From Isochrysis galbana (Eukaryota; Haptophyta; Isochrysidales; Isochrysidaceae), in contig CM030932.1 of the NCBI GenBank assembly GCA_018136815.1, forward strand, positions 9,114,001 through 9,178,000: a stretch of 64,000 bases of DNA, given 5' to 3'. This document shows positions 42,701 to 54,010 of the stretch, in pieces. The position numbers and the translations under genes are program-made. Each line of letters begins with the position of its first letter. Position 1 is the first letter of the stretch. Under the pieces are notes generated by a model. The model was not told the DNA's origin. It was given only the letters and a program-made list of their open reading frames with translations, and did not search any database.

Positions 42701-43420
42701 GAGTCTTTGGAACGCGGCCACAGACACGTTTCTCGGGGCACTAGTTGCCACACCATTGCTAGAATTATCTTCACAGCTGGTCCGCGTAGCAAGTCCGAAT
42801 TCCATTCGTGTGTGCGCATCACTTGCATCAAGGTTGAATGCAATGCTTGTACTCGGACCCACAACGCACATAGAGGATGTGCTTTCGCCAAGCTGAGCCT
42901 CAACCCCCTCAACCCGTGTGATAATCGCCTCGCCCATGAAACAGAACGCAATCAGGCAGCTGGTGGCCAATGGCATGCCGCACATTTGTCGGCGGATCGC
43001 ACGCTCCATCCAATCGGTTGTGAGCATCTCCACTGCCATGTGGCGGTTGTTGCCAATATCCAAGAGGCCGCCTCCAGAGGAGTGTGGACAAGCGCCATCC
43101 CCGAAGTCGGCGTTGGCCCGCGGGTCAAAAGTGCCAACTAGCTTGAGGTGTACCGCGTCGAGCACGCCTCCCTCCGCAGAGAGCCTCTCGAGCGAGAGCT
43201 CGCTGCCGGCGGCAGCGCAGAGTGCCGCTAGCATCCATTGCGGCACCGCCACACTCCGCTCTGGGAGCGAGGCGTCGGGTGCGGGGCGGCAGGGGATGGT
43301 GCCGGCAAGCATTGCCGTCCACGAGCCGCAGCCCAAGCCCATCCCCTCCAGCTCGCGCGGCGAGGCGCGTACCTCGTGGAGAGGCGAGCCGCGCGGCGCG
43401 ACGACCGCCCACAGACGCAT
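39784..43420 (-). CDS. AFG2/SPATA5L1-like double AAA+ ATPase
   Basis: Exons 43420-41147, 40956-40774, 40673-40389 and 40269-39784 join in phase 0 to 1075 residues. D1 (about 285-600) has P-loop GHVLLTGPAGVGKG, but its Walker B reads HILLLDHLEAL, with His where the catalytic Glu should be. D2 has GGVLLFGSTGNGKTLLAQAA, pore segment KGPALFGEYVGDTEESIREL, Walker B SIVIIDEIDALGARR, then LLNELDGLGGRAGVVLLACT, and Arg fingers ALLRPGRLDELLLVPPP. The end (DLEAALGVVCASQVLPLDSF, YTRFLE) matches the SPATA5L1 (AFG2B) C-terminus better than PEX1/6 or CDC48. AFG2-type ATPases remodel pre-60S ribosomes by extracting factors. A long Ser-rich insert splits D1. PEX1/PEX6 remains an alternative. Confidence 0.82.
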
Positions 43421-44009
43421 CGCCGTCCGCCCGCGGCCCTCGCCCACCCGCGCCAAGCGGGAGGAGGGGCCAGCTCCTCTCTTTCATCTCCCTCGTTATC
43501 AGGTTGACTTAGGCATTAGGAGGGCGTGGAGGTGGTGTGAACAGCCTGAATGCCCAAAAAGGCCAAAGGTGCCTTCAGAAGCATACCGATACTCGCAAAT
43601 ACGTTAGTGTGTACGCATCTTCACATAAGAACCAAATAAGTAAACACCACGCAGCAAGCACCAAGCACAAATCACACTTGAATGAACGGCATGCGGACGA
43701 TAATGACAACAGTCGAAGTCAGAATCCCCTGCATCGAAAGAATTGAGAATTGAACGTGTACACGACCTGCAACAAGCCGACGACAATGACAAAAGACGAA
43801 GTTGGAATCCCCTACGTCGAAATAATTTGACGTCTAAGATACTTGTTCCACTTGATATTGTGAAACATGTGGGCGTCGGTATCGTGCCGTAGTTGATAAG
43901 CGGCTAACGCTACAGGAACCAGTCCAAGTTTGCTTTTCGTTGAAACGAACATCCAAGACAGGATGAACAAGGCCCGCCTCATGGAAGTTGCGCACACATT
44001 GTATAAGGA
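43421..44009. other. Intergenic, no gene
   Basis: Contains an imperfect repeat, GTCGAAGTCAGAATCCCCTG near 43713 against ACGAAGTTGGAATCCCCTAC near 43796. It lies between the 5' end of the AAA gene and the 3' end of the kinesin gene. Confidence 0.45.
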
Positions 44010-47000
44010 TCATCTGCACCGCCGCGCATCATACATTAGCGCCCGCTGCCGTGCGCTGGTTGCCCTCCGTAGAAATGTGTTGTCTTTGCTCGCCGTCGAG
44101 CGATCTAATGGTGGGGCCGTTTGAACTCTTGCCCGACTTTCATTCTCTGACTGCAATCCACACCCAATCCGACTACTTACGCTTTCACGAGTAGCAAGCC
44201 GGGCTGATTTTGAGGTGCGCAATGTGAACGGAAGATGGGGCATTGGCTGGTTAGGTGCTCGATTCTCTATCTCATCAACATTGCCAGATCCGAGGACAGG
44301 AAGCCCAAGTTGCCGCCTTCTTGCTGCCGTGAGTGTGCGCGAAAGTGTAGGCACGCAACTTTGTCCAGTGAGTGCTGCTGCAAGTGGAGAGACCGGGACT
44401 GCGGGCATTGACCTCTCTCCACATGCCATAGCCGCACGAGACTCTGCAGCCGTCGCGCGCGCCTCTGCCTCCTTACATTGTCGGCGGGCGTCACTGAGCT
44501 CGAGCTGAAGATTTCTTATGCGTTCTTCCGTCGAAGCCTCGGTAACGGATGTTGCTCGTCGTCCAGTACGACGGATCACGCCAAGATGGATAGACTGGCA
44601 TCGCTCACCAAAGCGCAGCGTACGGAGGGACTCAGGTGCGGAAGATGCTGCAGGACTAACCTGTTCGAAAGACGCCAAGGAGAGTTGTGAGTAGTGGTAG
44701 ATTATTGTATACTACCATTGCAATTTAGTGGAAACGGTGATACTCATTGCGCAGGGACGGCGACTTCAGCGAGACAAACCAACGATTGGTGCAAGGCAAG
44801 GGGACTTCGTTGCTACAATTTGCTCGCCTGCATAATCATCAGGGTCTTTGCGCAAGAACCCTTGGCTCCAAGCGCGTCCGAAAGAAGCGTCGTCAGCTTC
44901 GAATTGCGATATGGAATGTGCATGGACGCGTCCTTCGCACGAGCTTGAAGTGCAACGAAGACCTGCGACGCAAGAACACATAAGGCTTGTCGAGGCTAAT
45001 GACGCCTCAGCCACATTAGCAGGGGCTCGACATGAAATAAGGTGATGTGGATTGGCTTCATTTCACCTGCTCGAGTGCCGAGAGCGACTTATTGATATGT
45101 TGTGACTCACGCAATCGATCACCAACAACTCCTGACTGATTGATGCGTTCGGATCCCGCTAGATCGACAAGGTGGCACCTATGGAAGTGTAGCATTGCCT
45201 GTTCAGACTAACGTTTCGTGCAGGCCGGATCGCCGGCATTGGTCCATACGTCTGGTGCATCAGCGAGCGGAACATCCCCTCCTTTCCCCAATGCAAGAGA
45301 TTGTGTTGAATAAATGACGCCACGACTCGATAGGGTGGGCGGGGATATTGGTGGCTCTTACCTGCCTCGCACTTCGATGCCGCTTTTTTTGTCGCGCATA
45401 ACTGAGTGCACGGTAAGTACTAGATGGGAACGCGAGCTTGCCGCATTACACCCAGTGCCATGTGTAATGCGCCGAGCAGCTCCGGCTTCGATGAGGCGCG
45501 ACATTGCCCCTGCGTCCGAAAAGCTAGCTACCACCAGCCCGGGAACTGAAACCGATCCATCCGCTGCAACGCGGACATCAAGGTTTCCGTTTTGGCGGAC
45601 GCTATCTGCATAGATGGAAGCCGACGTGCCGCCAAGCGAGGCAGCCTCATTCAAGCTGTCTTGCGCGAGCAAGTCACGCAACCGGTCATTGTAGATCTCA
45701 AGGAGTGAAACCCCCAGCTCGAATTGCACAGGAGTTCCGCGTTCGGCATATTCAGCGGCTGCCATCTCTGCTTCGGCTAATAGAGCCGCCGCTGCCCGGC
45801 GCACAAGACCACCCGAGCCATCCCCGTACATGGTGAAAGTTTTCCCAGCCCCTGTTTGGCCATAGGCCATCACGCATACGAATTGGCCTCGAAGCACTGA
45901 AGAAATGGCCGGGGAAATTTCCTCGAAGAGCTCATCCTGGGTGGCATCAGAACCCAAGACGCAATCGAATGTGAATTCATGGGGTGCTTGCGGGGCTTCT
46001 TTTGCCCCGTTGGGTCCGAATGCATTCACGGCAGTACGCTCCGCGAAGCCTTGAGTGAGTCCAATGGTGTTATGGGCTAGCATTTGCACGGCTGAAGGCT
46101 CGCTTGCTGCCCGCTCCGTGGCAGAAAGAGGCCGACATCGGCAGAGAACGCGTATCGCGCCTTGCGCTTCTTGCAGCTTGTTCATCGCTTCACGACGCGC
46201 CCTTAGGAGCGCACGACGTTCGGACTGGAACGACGCCTGGAAGTCCAAAAGCTCGTTGATCTGCTTTTGGAGCTCTTGGCGTTCTGCGTCCCTTTGGAGC
46301 CTCTCCATCAATTGTCTTTGTTTATCTGAGTAGGCAGCATCCACCGAGGCGCGCAGCGCTTCTGCCACATCACGGCCACCTTCCTCAAGTGCTCGCTCGG
46401 TGTGCTGTCGTAAACCAGCAAGCTCACCCCGTATTTCTTGCAAGGCCAGCATAGCTGCACCAGCAAGCTCACCCGCTGAGCTGATCGTGGACCTATGCAC
46501 ACGCTCACCACTCGCAGCGGGCAAGGACAACGTAGCTGAACCCATTGATCTGGTCCCGTTCACAGTGCGTGAAGTCCCCATGCGCGGCGCTGCAAACGTA
46601 AGTTCTGCACAACGTCTCTTTACCTCGCTATCGCCCACCTTCTCTTTTGCATTCTCTGCCTGGATCTGCTTATGAGACTCACTTAGCCGCAATTGCTCTT
46701 TCAGCTCCGCCAATTGGGAGCGCAACTCTTCTCTCTCGCGCCTCTCCGTCTCGCGCTGCGTGTCACGGAGCTCGTCTGTTTGCTGCTGTTCCCTAAGCTC
46801 GCGGAGCTGCGCGCGAAGCTCTTCTGTCTCACGAGCATGCACCTCGCTTGCTTCGCGCAGCGTCTCCCGCCACTGGACAGCCTGGCGCTCAGCATATGCT
46901 GCCTGTTGGTCGCAAAGCACACGAAGCACGTCCAGCATTTCTCCATGGCTCTCCGCTATCGCGCTTTTGTGCTGGCCGATCGCCTCACTCAAGAGGCGCT

Positions 47001-47511
47001 GAACAACCTCCTCTTCAATCTGTCGGTTTGCTGATTGTGTGGGGTGTGCTGCAACCGAACGTACCGCTTCTATGGATGCTAACAAATCGACGGAAGGCTT
47101 CTCAGGCTGAGAAGACTCGTCTTCCGAAGTCTCGGCTCGAAGCCGGGAAGCCGTCGGATTCTTCAACGAGCGGCTTGCTGAAGCAAGTTTGCTGGACTGA
47201 CGCTTCTGCAGCCCCTCCGCTGCACACCGAAGCTCCAAGATGTCAGCTGCCTGCTTACTTGCGAGCCGATGTAGCTCGACCAAACGGCTTTCATACTGCC
47301 GAAGGCGCGCCTTCACGTCGGCATCGACGGCACTGTGCACCAAGGTGGGAGTGGAGACGGCGTTGACGCTCACCTGCCCCGTCTGGCGCTCCGTCATCAG
47401 CTGCATCTCTGGGCTACCAAAGAGATCTCTGACCCACGAGACGATCGGGTTTTGTGCGGCACTGCTGGCCCGTGCGCCTTCTTCGGATGAGCTCGCTTGA
47501 TCCCTGGACAT
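44010..47511 (-). CDS. Kinesin-14 family motor
   Basis: Exons 47511-45362, 45178-45067, 44962-44828 and 44660-44010 join in phase to 1015 residues. ATG 47511 ([12 protein letters not shown]) is the first in frame. Residues 60-440 are coiled coil ([40 protein letters not shown]). The motor begins [18 protein letters not shown] (about 450), the neck-first order of kinesin-14, and has P-loop [16 protein letters not shown], switch [10 protein letters not shown], switch [18 protein letters not shown] and [11 protein letters not shown], then [17 protein letters not shown]. Beyond the motor is a 190-residue basic tail, which is unusual because kinesin-14s often end after the motor. Kinesin-14s are minus-end-directed spindle or transport motors. 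The third intron has a GC donor. Confidence 0.92.
44661..44827 (-). other. GC-AG intron in the kinesin gene
   Basis: The exon ends ATTATGCAG and the intron starts GCGAGC. It ends TTCGAACAG before GTTAGTCCTGCAGC. Without it the motor would stop eight codons after LMIMQ. With it LMIMQ joins [20 protein letters not shown], the expected kinesin continuation. Confidence 0.85.
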
Positions 47512-48283
47512 TGCTCTGGCCGATGGGTTGCGCCTGCGACTTGGCCGTAAGAGGCGCCCTAGCTCCAAGCGCACACACCCCTCGTGCGAGGCGCGAGAGG
47601 CAGCCGCTCGGCGGCTGGGGCTGGTGGCGGATAGGGGAGCGGTTAGCCTCTGCTCTCTCTCTCTCGTGAAGCCGCAGTTTGAACGAGGGCGCGAGAGGGA
47701 CAGGGTGAGCGCCGCCCCGAACAAAAATAGAATATGGAGTAGAGCGGTCAAACAGGGCTACACCTACACCTCACACCTACAGCCATCAGCCATCAGATGA
47801 AGGGCGGTCAAACAGGGCTCTTTGACTTGTTGTGTCGGGGGGGCCTGCATCTTTGACCGTTCTCCAAAGCCCACAAAATACTCCCAAGCAAGGGGGCCAC
47901 CACGATGAAAAACGCTCTGCAAAAAATGTGGTGTGATTTGCCCTTAGCCCTTAGACTTAGACTTAGAGCTCTAGCTCTATAGTAGAGCAAAGAGTAAAGC
48001 CATTAGAAATTGTAGTCTTGCAGAAGGTCTTGTTAGCTAGCATCCTTAGCCACATACACCGGACAAGCCATGCACCAACCGCGCACACCCCCATCGCGGG
48101 GGAGGGGCTCCGTTGCCGATGAGGCACGGTCCCTCAGCACTAGGATTAAACTAGGACAACAAGAAAACTCTGACTTTGACAAAAGTACCTTTTAGACCTA
48201 CGATTCCCGCGCTTTCCGCGCGGCGGCCCCCTGCCTTCCGCGTGAGCCTCCCGCCTCCTCGAGAGCCCTGCGCGCCGCCGCTG
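47512..48283. promoter_or_regulatory. Divergent region between kinesin and FIGNL1 genes
   Basis: The 772 bases between start codons include an F1 repeat (47804-47943) and a truncated F1 start at 47743. Both promoters must lie here, but no defined element was recognised. Confidence 0.5.
47804..47943 (+). repeat. Dispersed repeat family F1, copy 3
   Basis: GCGGTCAAACAGGGCTCTTT, CATCTTTGACCGTTCTCC, AAAGCCCACAAAATACTCCC and ATGTGGTGTGATTTGCCC are in F1 order. A second GCGGTCAAACAGGGCT start lies 60 bases upstream. Confidence 0.75.
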
Positions 48284-51200
48284 ATGCTGACCGACGCCGC
48301 GGCTTTCCAGGCGCTCTGCAGATGCGCCGCTGCGGCAGACGCGGAGGGGAAGTGGGCTCCCGCCACGGAGTACCGTCTCCGAGCGAGCGTCCTGCTCGAG
48401 AGTGCGGTGGGCCCACTTGGCGAGCCGGGCGAAGAGGCAGATGTGAGCGCCCTACGGAGAGAGCTGTGGCGTGGCGCCGAGCCAGCCTCTCTCGTGGACG
48501 TGGAGTTGATGCACGTGCTCTATCCATCGCTGCGCAATCGCCCGCACGAAGCGCAGCCTTCGGCCCCGCCACCCAAACTGTCTCAGTTAGCACGCATCCC
48601 TGCCCTGGAGCGGTTCGCTCACCTTCTGGTTCCTGCCGACAAGTCGTCTCCTCTGAGACCTGAATCTACACAGAAGCATCGCCATGCTGAAGCAGAATCG
48701 GCGAAAGGGCCAGATGCCGATGGCAGCGAAGGTGCGGCAGGTCACGCGCATGAGCCTCTACCGAGTTCTTCAGCATCACTTTCAACTTGCAGGGCAGCAA
48801 AAGGCCCAATGGCTCATTCTGCTCCTCCGCATGTCGGAGGGGCAGATGGCATCCTCGCTGCCACTGCTCCTCCAGCCATCTCGCACCCTGCATTCATATG
48901 TCAAGGACATCCACCAGAATACGATCGCGTGCAAGGAGCTGTGCCTTCTACGTCCGTGCCTCTGTCAAAGGGTGCTTCAGGCAGGCAAAGCCCAACTTTT
49001 TTGAGTGCTGCCCCCTCCAATCCAACCTCTAGACGGACAGACCCGAGTGGGCGATGCGATTTGAAAAGAGCCGCTTCAGCGACACCCGCCGATCGGGCAG
49101 TTCAATGGTTGGCAGCGGGAAATCCTGGCTGTCTGCGAGGGGACTTTCCTCAGCCCAAGAACAATGTTTCGCGATCAAGTTGTCCACCACATGGAGCTTT
49201 CCCAAATGCATCACACGGAGCTCAAGGTGGTGGCGAGGAACTTGCTGGCCAACACGGACATGCTGATGAAAGGCATAGTATGCATGTGGATAGTAGTTAT
49301 GGCGTACACACAAAGTATGCATACAACTTGCACGACGACGGCCGATACGACTGCAGTGGTTGCAAGCCGTCTGCTATGGCTTGGAGTGTGCAGGGTACGA
49401 ACGCAAAGCCAGGGTCTTCAGGTGGCTTTGCAGGGGCGGGCGAAGTCATAGTCCGGGACTCGCTGGGAAACGATGGAAATTCACTTCGCAGACCCACTAC
49501 AGGAGCAGATGGCACCGGAGATCGGCCACCGTCAGGTGGCTTTATGACAGCAGGCCAACGGCTGCGCATTGACGGCGCACGCAAGCAGCAGGGCGCCGGG
49601 GGACATCACAGAAGCGGGAATTATGGCGGAGGCGGGTACGGCGGAGGGGGTCACTGTGGCAGTGGCTATGGTAGTGGAGGGTGTGGCGGAGGCGGCAACT
49701 TCGGCGGCGTCAGTGGACCTCCTGGATTGCGAGCGGCTCTTAGTGGGCCGCCTGAGAGTGCCGGAGGTAGCGGACAGGCGCGTGCGGCAGGGCTGCGCAA
49801 ACCATTCAATCGGCCACGAGGCGCGGGTGAAACCGGCGGGCGCGCGGGTGGCAGCGCGCGTGGTGTAGGGGGTGGCGTCGGCGCAGGTGGAGGTGGCGGC
49901 GGTCCCGGCTGCTGCAATGGTGGCGGAGGTGAGGGTGACTTCTCCATGGAGACGCTCGAGTTGATGGAACATCCTGCCATGAAAGGAGTTGACGCGAGAC
50001 TTGCGGAGGTGAGGGATGCCGAAGAGTGCAGGCCATTCTCTCGTTTGTTTCCTCGTTCATACCTAAGTGAATCGATGCGCTCGTTATCTTTGGATGCACC
50101 TCATCGAGCTAGATAACGAGCGCATCGAGCTGTCGTCACGACAATTACTTGAAGCGCCAGCTGCCTCTCACCGCGCCATATGCCAGCTCACCTCCCTTGC
50201 CCTCTACATCAGGTGATCCTCAACGAGGTGGTGGACTCCTCGCCTGGCGTTTCATGGGACAGCATCGCTGGCCTGAGTTATGCGAAACAATCCGTCAGAG
50301 AAGTCACAGTTTGGCCTCTCTTGCGCCCAGATATTTTTACCGGGCAACGCAGGCCTCCAAGAGGTCTTCTCCTCTTTGGGCCGCCGGGGACAGGTACCTT
50401 AGGCTACACACCATTTGATGCAGGGCCTGAATACATTGAGCGCATATACGCCCCAAGCCAAGGAGGATAGATGCATCGAATTAGATACGGCGACCATTTC
50501 TGGGAATCCTCACACGGGGACTCGAGTGCATACTCGTTGCCTTTATTTCCTCACGAGTCGGACAAACGATTGCCTTGGCCCCTTGCAGGCAAGACTCTCA
50601 TCGCCAAGGCTATCGCCACCGACTCCAAATCGACTTTCTTTTCAATCTCAGCGTCTTCTTTGATGTCAAAGTATGGCCATCTTACAAGACTTCCTCAGCC
50701 TGGCTTGTCACAACACCAAATTCCCAATCATTGGAGTATCACCTCCATCCGCACAGGTGGATGGGCGATTCGGAGCGTCTTGTACGCGCCCTCTTTGGCG
50801 TTGCTCGAGCGCGCAAACCCTCAGTCATCTTCATCGATGAGGTTGACTCTGTCCTCGGTCAAAGACGCGAGGGTGAGCATGATTCGACCATACGAGTCAA
50901 AAATGAGATACTCGTGCAGGTGAGGGGAAGCACACGCCTTTCTCGCGAACTGTCTAGGCATGACATCTGACGTGTGCTTATTCTATGCCCGGTTGCGGGT
51001 CCTCTCGGCTCGAATGTATGCTATCATCGCCCCATTTTCACAGTTCCCATCACTGCCCAGATGGATGGCGTGGCAGGTGCGGACGCCAATGAAGGTCTTC
51101 TATTCGTCGGAGCAACTAATCGGCCACAGGTGCAACGTTTCCACTCCTTGAAGCAACTTCGTAAGAGTTCCGCCCGTGTGCGACCGTCCAACTGATGGTT

Positions 51201-51823
51201 TGACGTGCCACCGCTGTCTTTGCCTGACAACGAACGTTTAGGAGCTCGACGATGCTGCCCGCCGCCGTCTCTCAAAGCGCCTTCTGATTCCTCTTCCTGA
51301 TGCCGAGGCACGCCGGCAAATGCTTTGGCGCGGCCTTGAAGGTCTAGTCCATGCAATTGGAGAGGCTGAAGCTGCCGAGCTCATCGAACGCACTGACGGC
51401 TATTCGGGTTCCGACATGGCATCGCTGTGCCGCGAAGCAGGTGAGATCGGCGAGGGAATCTACCAAGCGATTTGAGACTCATTTTCGTAGACATCAATTT
51501 TTTTATTATTCACTTCACTTAGGCCAAATTTTAGCTGTACACATGTGAACCACTTCTCTCAACCCCCCCCCCCCCCCCTGCCCCGATTGTTCCTTTCAGC
51601 CATGGGGCCATGTCGCGACCCTGGATTCGAGACCGCGTTGCTTGCAGGGCTTTCGACGGGGGAGATGCGGCCCATCGACTGCGCTGACTTTGAGAATGCT
51701 TTGTGCGCCATCCGTCCTAGTGTGGGCCCCTCTGAGCTCGCCGCATTTGAGGAATGGAATGCTAGCTTCGGGTCTTTCCAAAACCCGAGCGCAAAGAGGA
51801 AGGCAGTTGCAGCTCAATTGTAG
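48284..51823 (+). CDS. FIGNL1: Fidgetin-like 1 AAA ATPase
   Basis: Seven exons (48284-50008, 50213-50393, 50589-50670, 50757-50919, 51061-51129, 51242-51440, 51600-51823) join in phase to 880 residues. The N-terminal 570 residues are disordered, with a Gly-rich tract ([20 protein letters not shown]). The AAA domain follows: [21 protein letters not shown]-loop [40 protein letters not shown], Walker [39 protein letters not shown], and Arg fingers [18 protein letters not shown]. The Vps4-like end [20 protein letters not shown] then EEWNASFG is diagnostic of fidgetin-like proteins. Phrases such as [13 protein letters not shown] favour FIGNL1 over spastin or katanin. FIGNL1 removes RAD51 from DNA in homologous recombination. 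The P-loop is split by an intron inside GTG|KT. The N-terminal 100 residues carry a helical region whose role is unknown. Confidence 0.93.
50073..50127 (+). repeat. Perfect 17-base inverted repeat in FIGNL1 intron 1
   Basis: CGATGCGCTCGTTATCT at 50073-50089 pairs exactly with AGATAACGAGCGCATCG at 50111-50127 across a 21-base loop. It lies between the donor at 50009 and the acceptor at 50212. Confidence 0.85.
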
Positions 51824-52146
51824 CTAGCGCGAACATCACGGGCTGAACCCCTCGCTGAGAACACTCGTGGATGCGATGCAGATATATTGAATCCTTGCGT
51901 TCCTTCTGCGAGAAATTGTGACTTCATACATTCATGCCTATCCGGTGATACGTGAAAGAAGAAAACACCCATGCTACGGACAATTTGTGTTCAAGTGTGC
52001 ATCTTGATGGAGCTTGTATTCGCCTCAAGACTATCAAACTATTGTTATAGTTTGACCCATGGAGCGTGCCGCGATCGCTCCCAAGCCCCAGGCGACCCTC
52101 GCCGGCGCGCCCCACTGCCCCAGCTGGCACGCCCCACGCCACCAGA
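51824..52146 (+). repeat. FIGNL1 3' flank and outer boundary repeat
   Basis: After the stop codon about 200 bases are featureless. A 22-base palindrome at 52034-52055 is followed by ATGGAGCGTGCCGCGATCGC and GCCCCAGGCGACCCTCGCC, the same module as at 4456-4562 in inverse orientation. Confidence 0.6.
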
Positions 52147-52352
52147 GGCCCCCGGCGATCTTTCCCCCCTTCCTCCTGTGTCCCGGGTAGGCGGCGGCCT
52201 CAGTCCCGACTTATCCTGTAAACAGGCGCGGGACCTACCTATTTTTCGGTGGGCAGAGCTCTCGCTCGCGCCCATCCATCCCCTTCTCCGCGCTCTCTCT
52301 CCCCTCGTGCGGCATGCGCGATGGCGCGCATGCGGCAGGCCTCTAGCTGCCC
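52147..52352 (+). repeat. Left inverted repeat of the LRR block
   Basis: About 206 bases matching, in inverse orientation, 59069-59282. Shared landmarks are TTCCTCCTGTGTC, GGCGGCGGCCTCAG, CGACTTATCCTGTAAACAGG, CTACCTATTTTTCG, GAGCTCTCGCTC, CCCTTCTCCGCGC and GCGGCAGGCCTC(T/A)AGCTG. Confidence 0.8.
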
Positions 52353-54010
52353 ATTGCCCATTGGCGACCCCTGAAGGCTCCTCGAGGCCAGCTCAGGGGG
52401 CAGAGGAGGCTATGGCCGGGCCCTGGCCTCCCCTGCCTCTCCCTCGCTGGCGCTCCTGAGCCCCTGGGGTCCCCACTTTGCACCTGTCTGCCTGTCGACC
52501 AGGCGGGGGAAGGGGAAGGGCGGGGGTTGGAGCGATGGCAGACCGGTGCACGCGATGCGAGCGTGGGAGTGCGAGTTGCGGTGCGCGTCCAGGGAGAGTT
52601 TGGTCAGTTGTGTTGAGTGCTCAGCCCATGCCAAAAGCCAGGCACAACTAAGTTTATACTTGGTTCGCCCATGGGGGGGCACGAGCCCCCCCTCTCTCCA
52701 CTCCTCCCCTGCCGTGGGGAAGGAACCACCCATCCTCCTGAGGCGCCTTGCCTTCATTCGGTGCCAGTTTTTTTTGTTGTAAAACGTTTCGATTGTTGAA
52801 TCCCGGCTACCGCTACCGCCCCCCGACAATCACCAGGGCGTTTCCTCCACGAAGTCTATGCCCAGCTGTCGGAACAGGTTCGCGATGCGCTCCCGTTGAG
52901 GAGGGCCGATACTACATACGCGTGCCAGTCCCATTGCCAGCTGAGGCGGCAATCGACGAGTAGATTGGAAAGCACGACCAGGAGAATCGCTTCCATGAGC
53001 AATTGATGCCCTCCGAGTCGGTCACCCCCTGGTTGCGCTTGCGCTTGAAGCGCTCTTCGTGTGGGGCATTGGAGTGAGCGTCTGATGCAGCGCTGGTGGG
53101 CATGGCCGTCCGAACTTTTTAGATTTGGGGCGAAAGCAGGGGAGAGGCGGAGGGGCGGAGGGGGCGGAGGGGGCGGAGGGGGCGGAGGGGCGGAGGGGGC
53201 GGGCGGAGAGAAGTCGACGGACGGAGGGGGCGGGCGGAGAGTCGACGGACGGAGAGTCGACGGAGCAGGGAGAGCGGGGGAGGAGAGCGAGAGCGAGGGC
53301 GAGGGCGAGAGGAGGAGAGCGAGAGCAGCGAGGAGAGCGAGGAGAGCGAGAGCGAGGAGGAGAGCGAGAGGGGAGCGAGGAGGGGAGCGAGGAGCGGGCG
53401 GAGAGAAGTCGACGGACGGAGGGGGCGGGCGGAGAGTCGACGGACGGAGAGTCGACGGAGCAGGGAGAGCGGGGGAGGAGAGCGAGGGCGAGGGCGAGGG
53501 CGAGAGCGAGGGAGAGAGCGAGGAGAGCGAGAGCGAGGAGGAGAGCGAGAGCAGCGAGGAGAGCGAGGAGAGCGAGAGCGAGGAGGAGAGCGAGAGGGGA
53601 GCGAGGAGGGGAGCGAGGAGGGGAGCGAGGGAAGGCGCGCGGTTTTCGACAGGGCGCGGCTGGAACTTCGAAACCCGCACACTCCTGCCTCTCCTCGCTC
53701 TCTTCCTCCTTGTTCAAGAACCGCGCGCCTCCTTCAAAACCCGCGCGCCTCTTTCAAAACCCGCGCGCCTCTTTCAAAACCCGCGCGCCTCTTTCAAAAC
53801 CCGCGCGCCTCTTTCAAAACCCGCGCGCCTCCTTCAAAACCCGCGCGCCTCCGGCAAGGCACATTTTTCTTTTCCCCTTGCCGCACCCGCGACCAATAGC
53901 AATTTGCTTTTTTTTAAAAAAAAACTCTTTCGTGCTAGGCGCCCGCGGTTTGGGGGGACAAGGAGGAACGGCGAAACGGCGGGCAGGCGGAGTGGCGCGG
54001 GGGGGGGGCG
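52353..54010. repeat. GC/GA-rich repeat array inside the block
   Basis: Contains an F3 hairpin repeat (52648-52700). From 53150 to 53640 there is a purine-rich array in which a module of about 85 bases, with GTCGACGGACGGAG sites, occurs at about 53210 and 53405. From 53719 to 53855 six to seven copies of the 20-base unit CCGCGCGCCTCTTTCAAAAC occur. The long frames here are repeat artefacts. No gene supported. Confidence 0.6.

Noticed and set aside
47512..47751. N-terminal extension of the kinesin frame
   Set aside because: It begins at TTG and has Arg/Ser-rich low-complexity content. ATG 47511 is the first AUG in frame.
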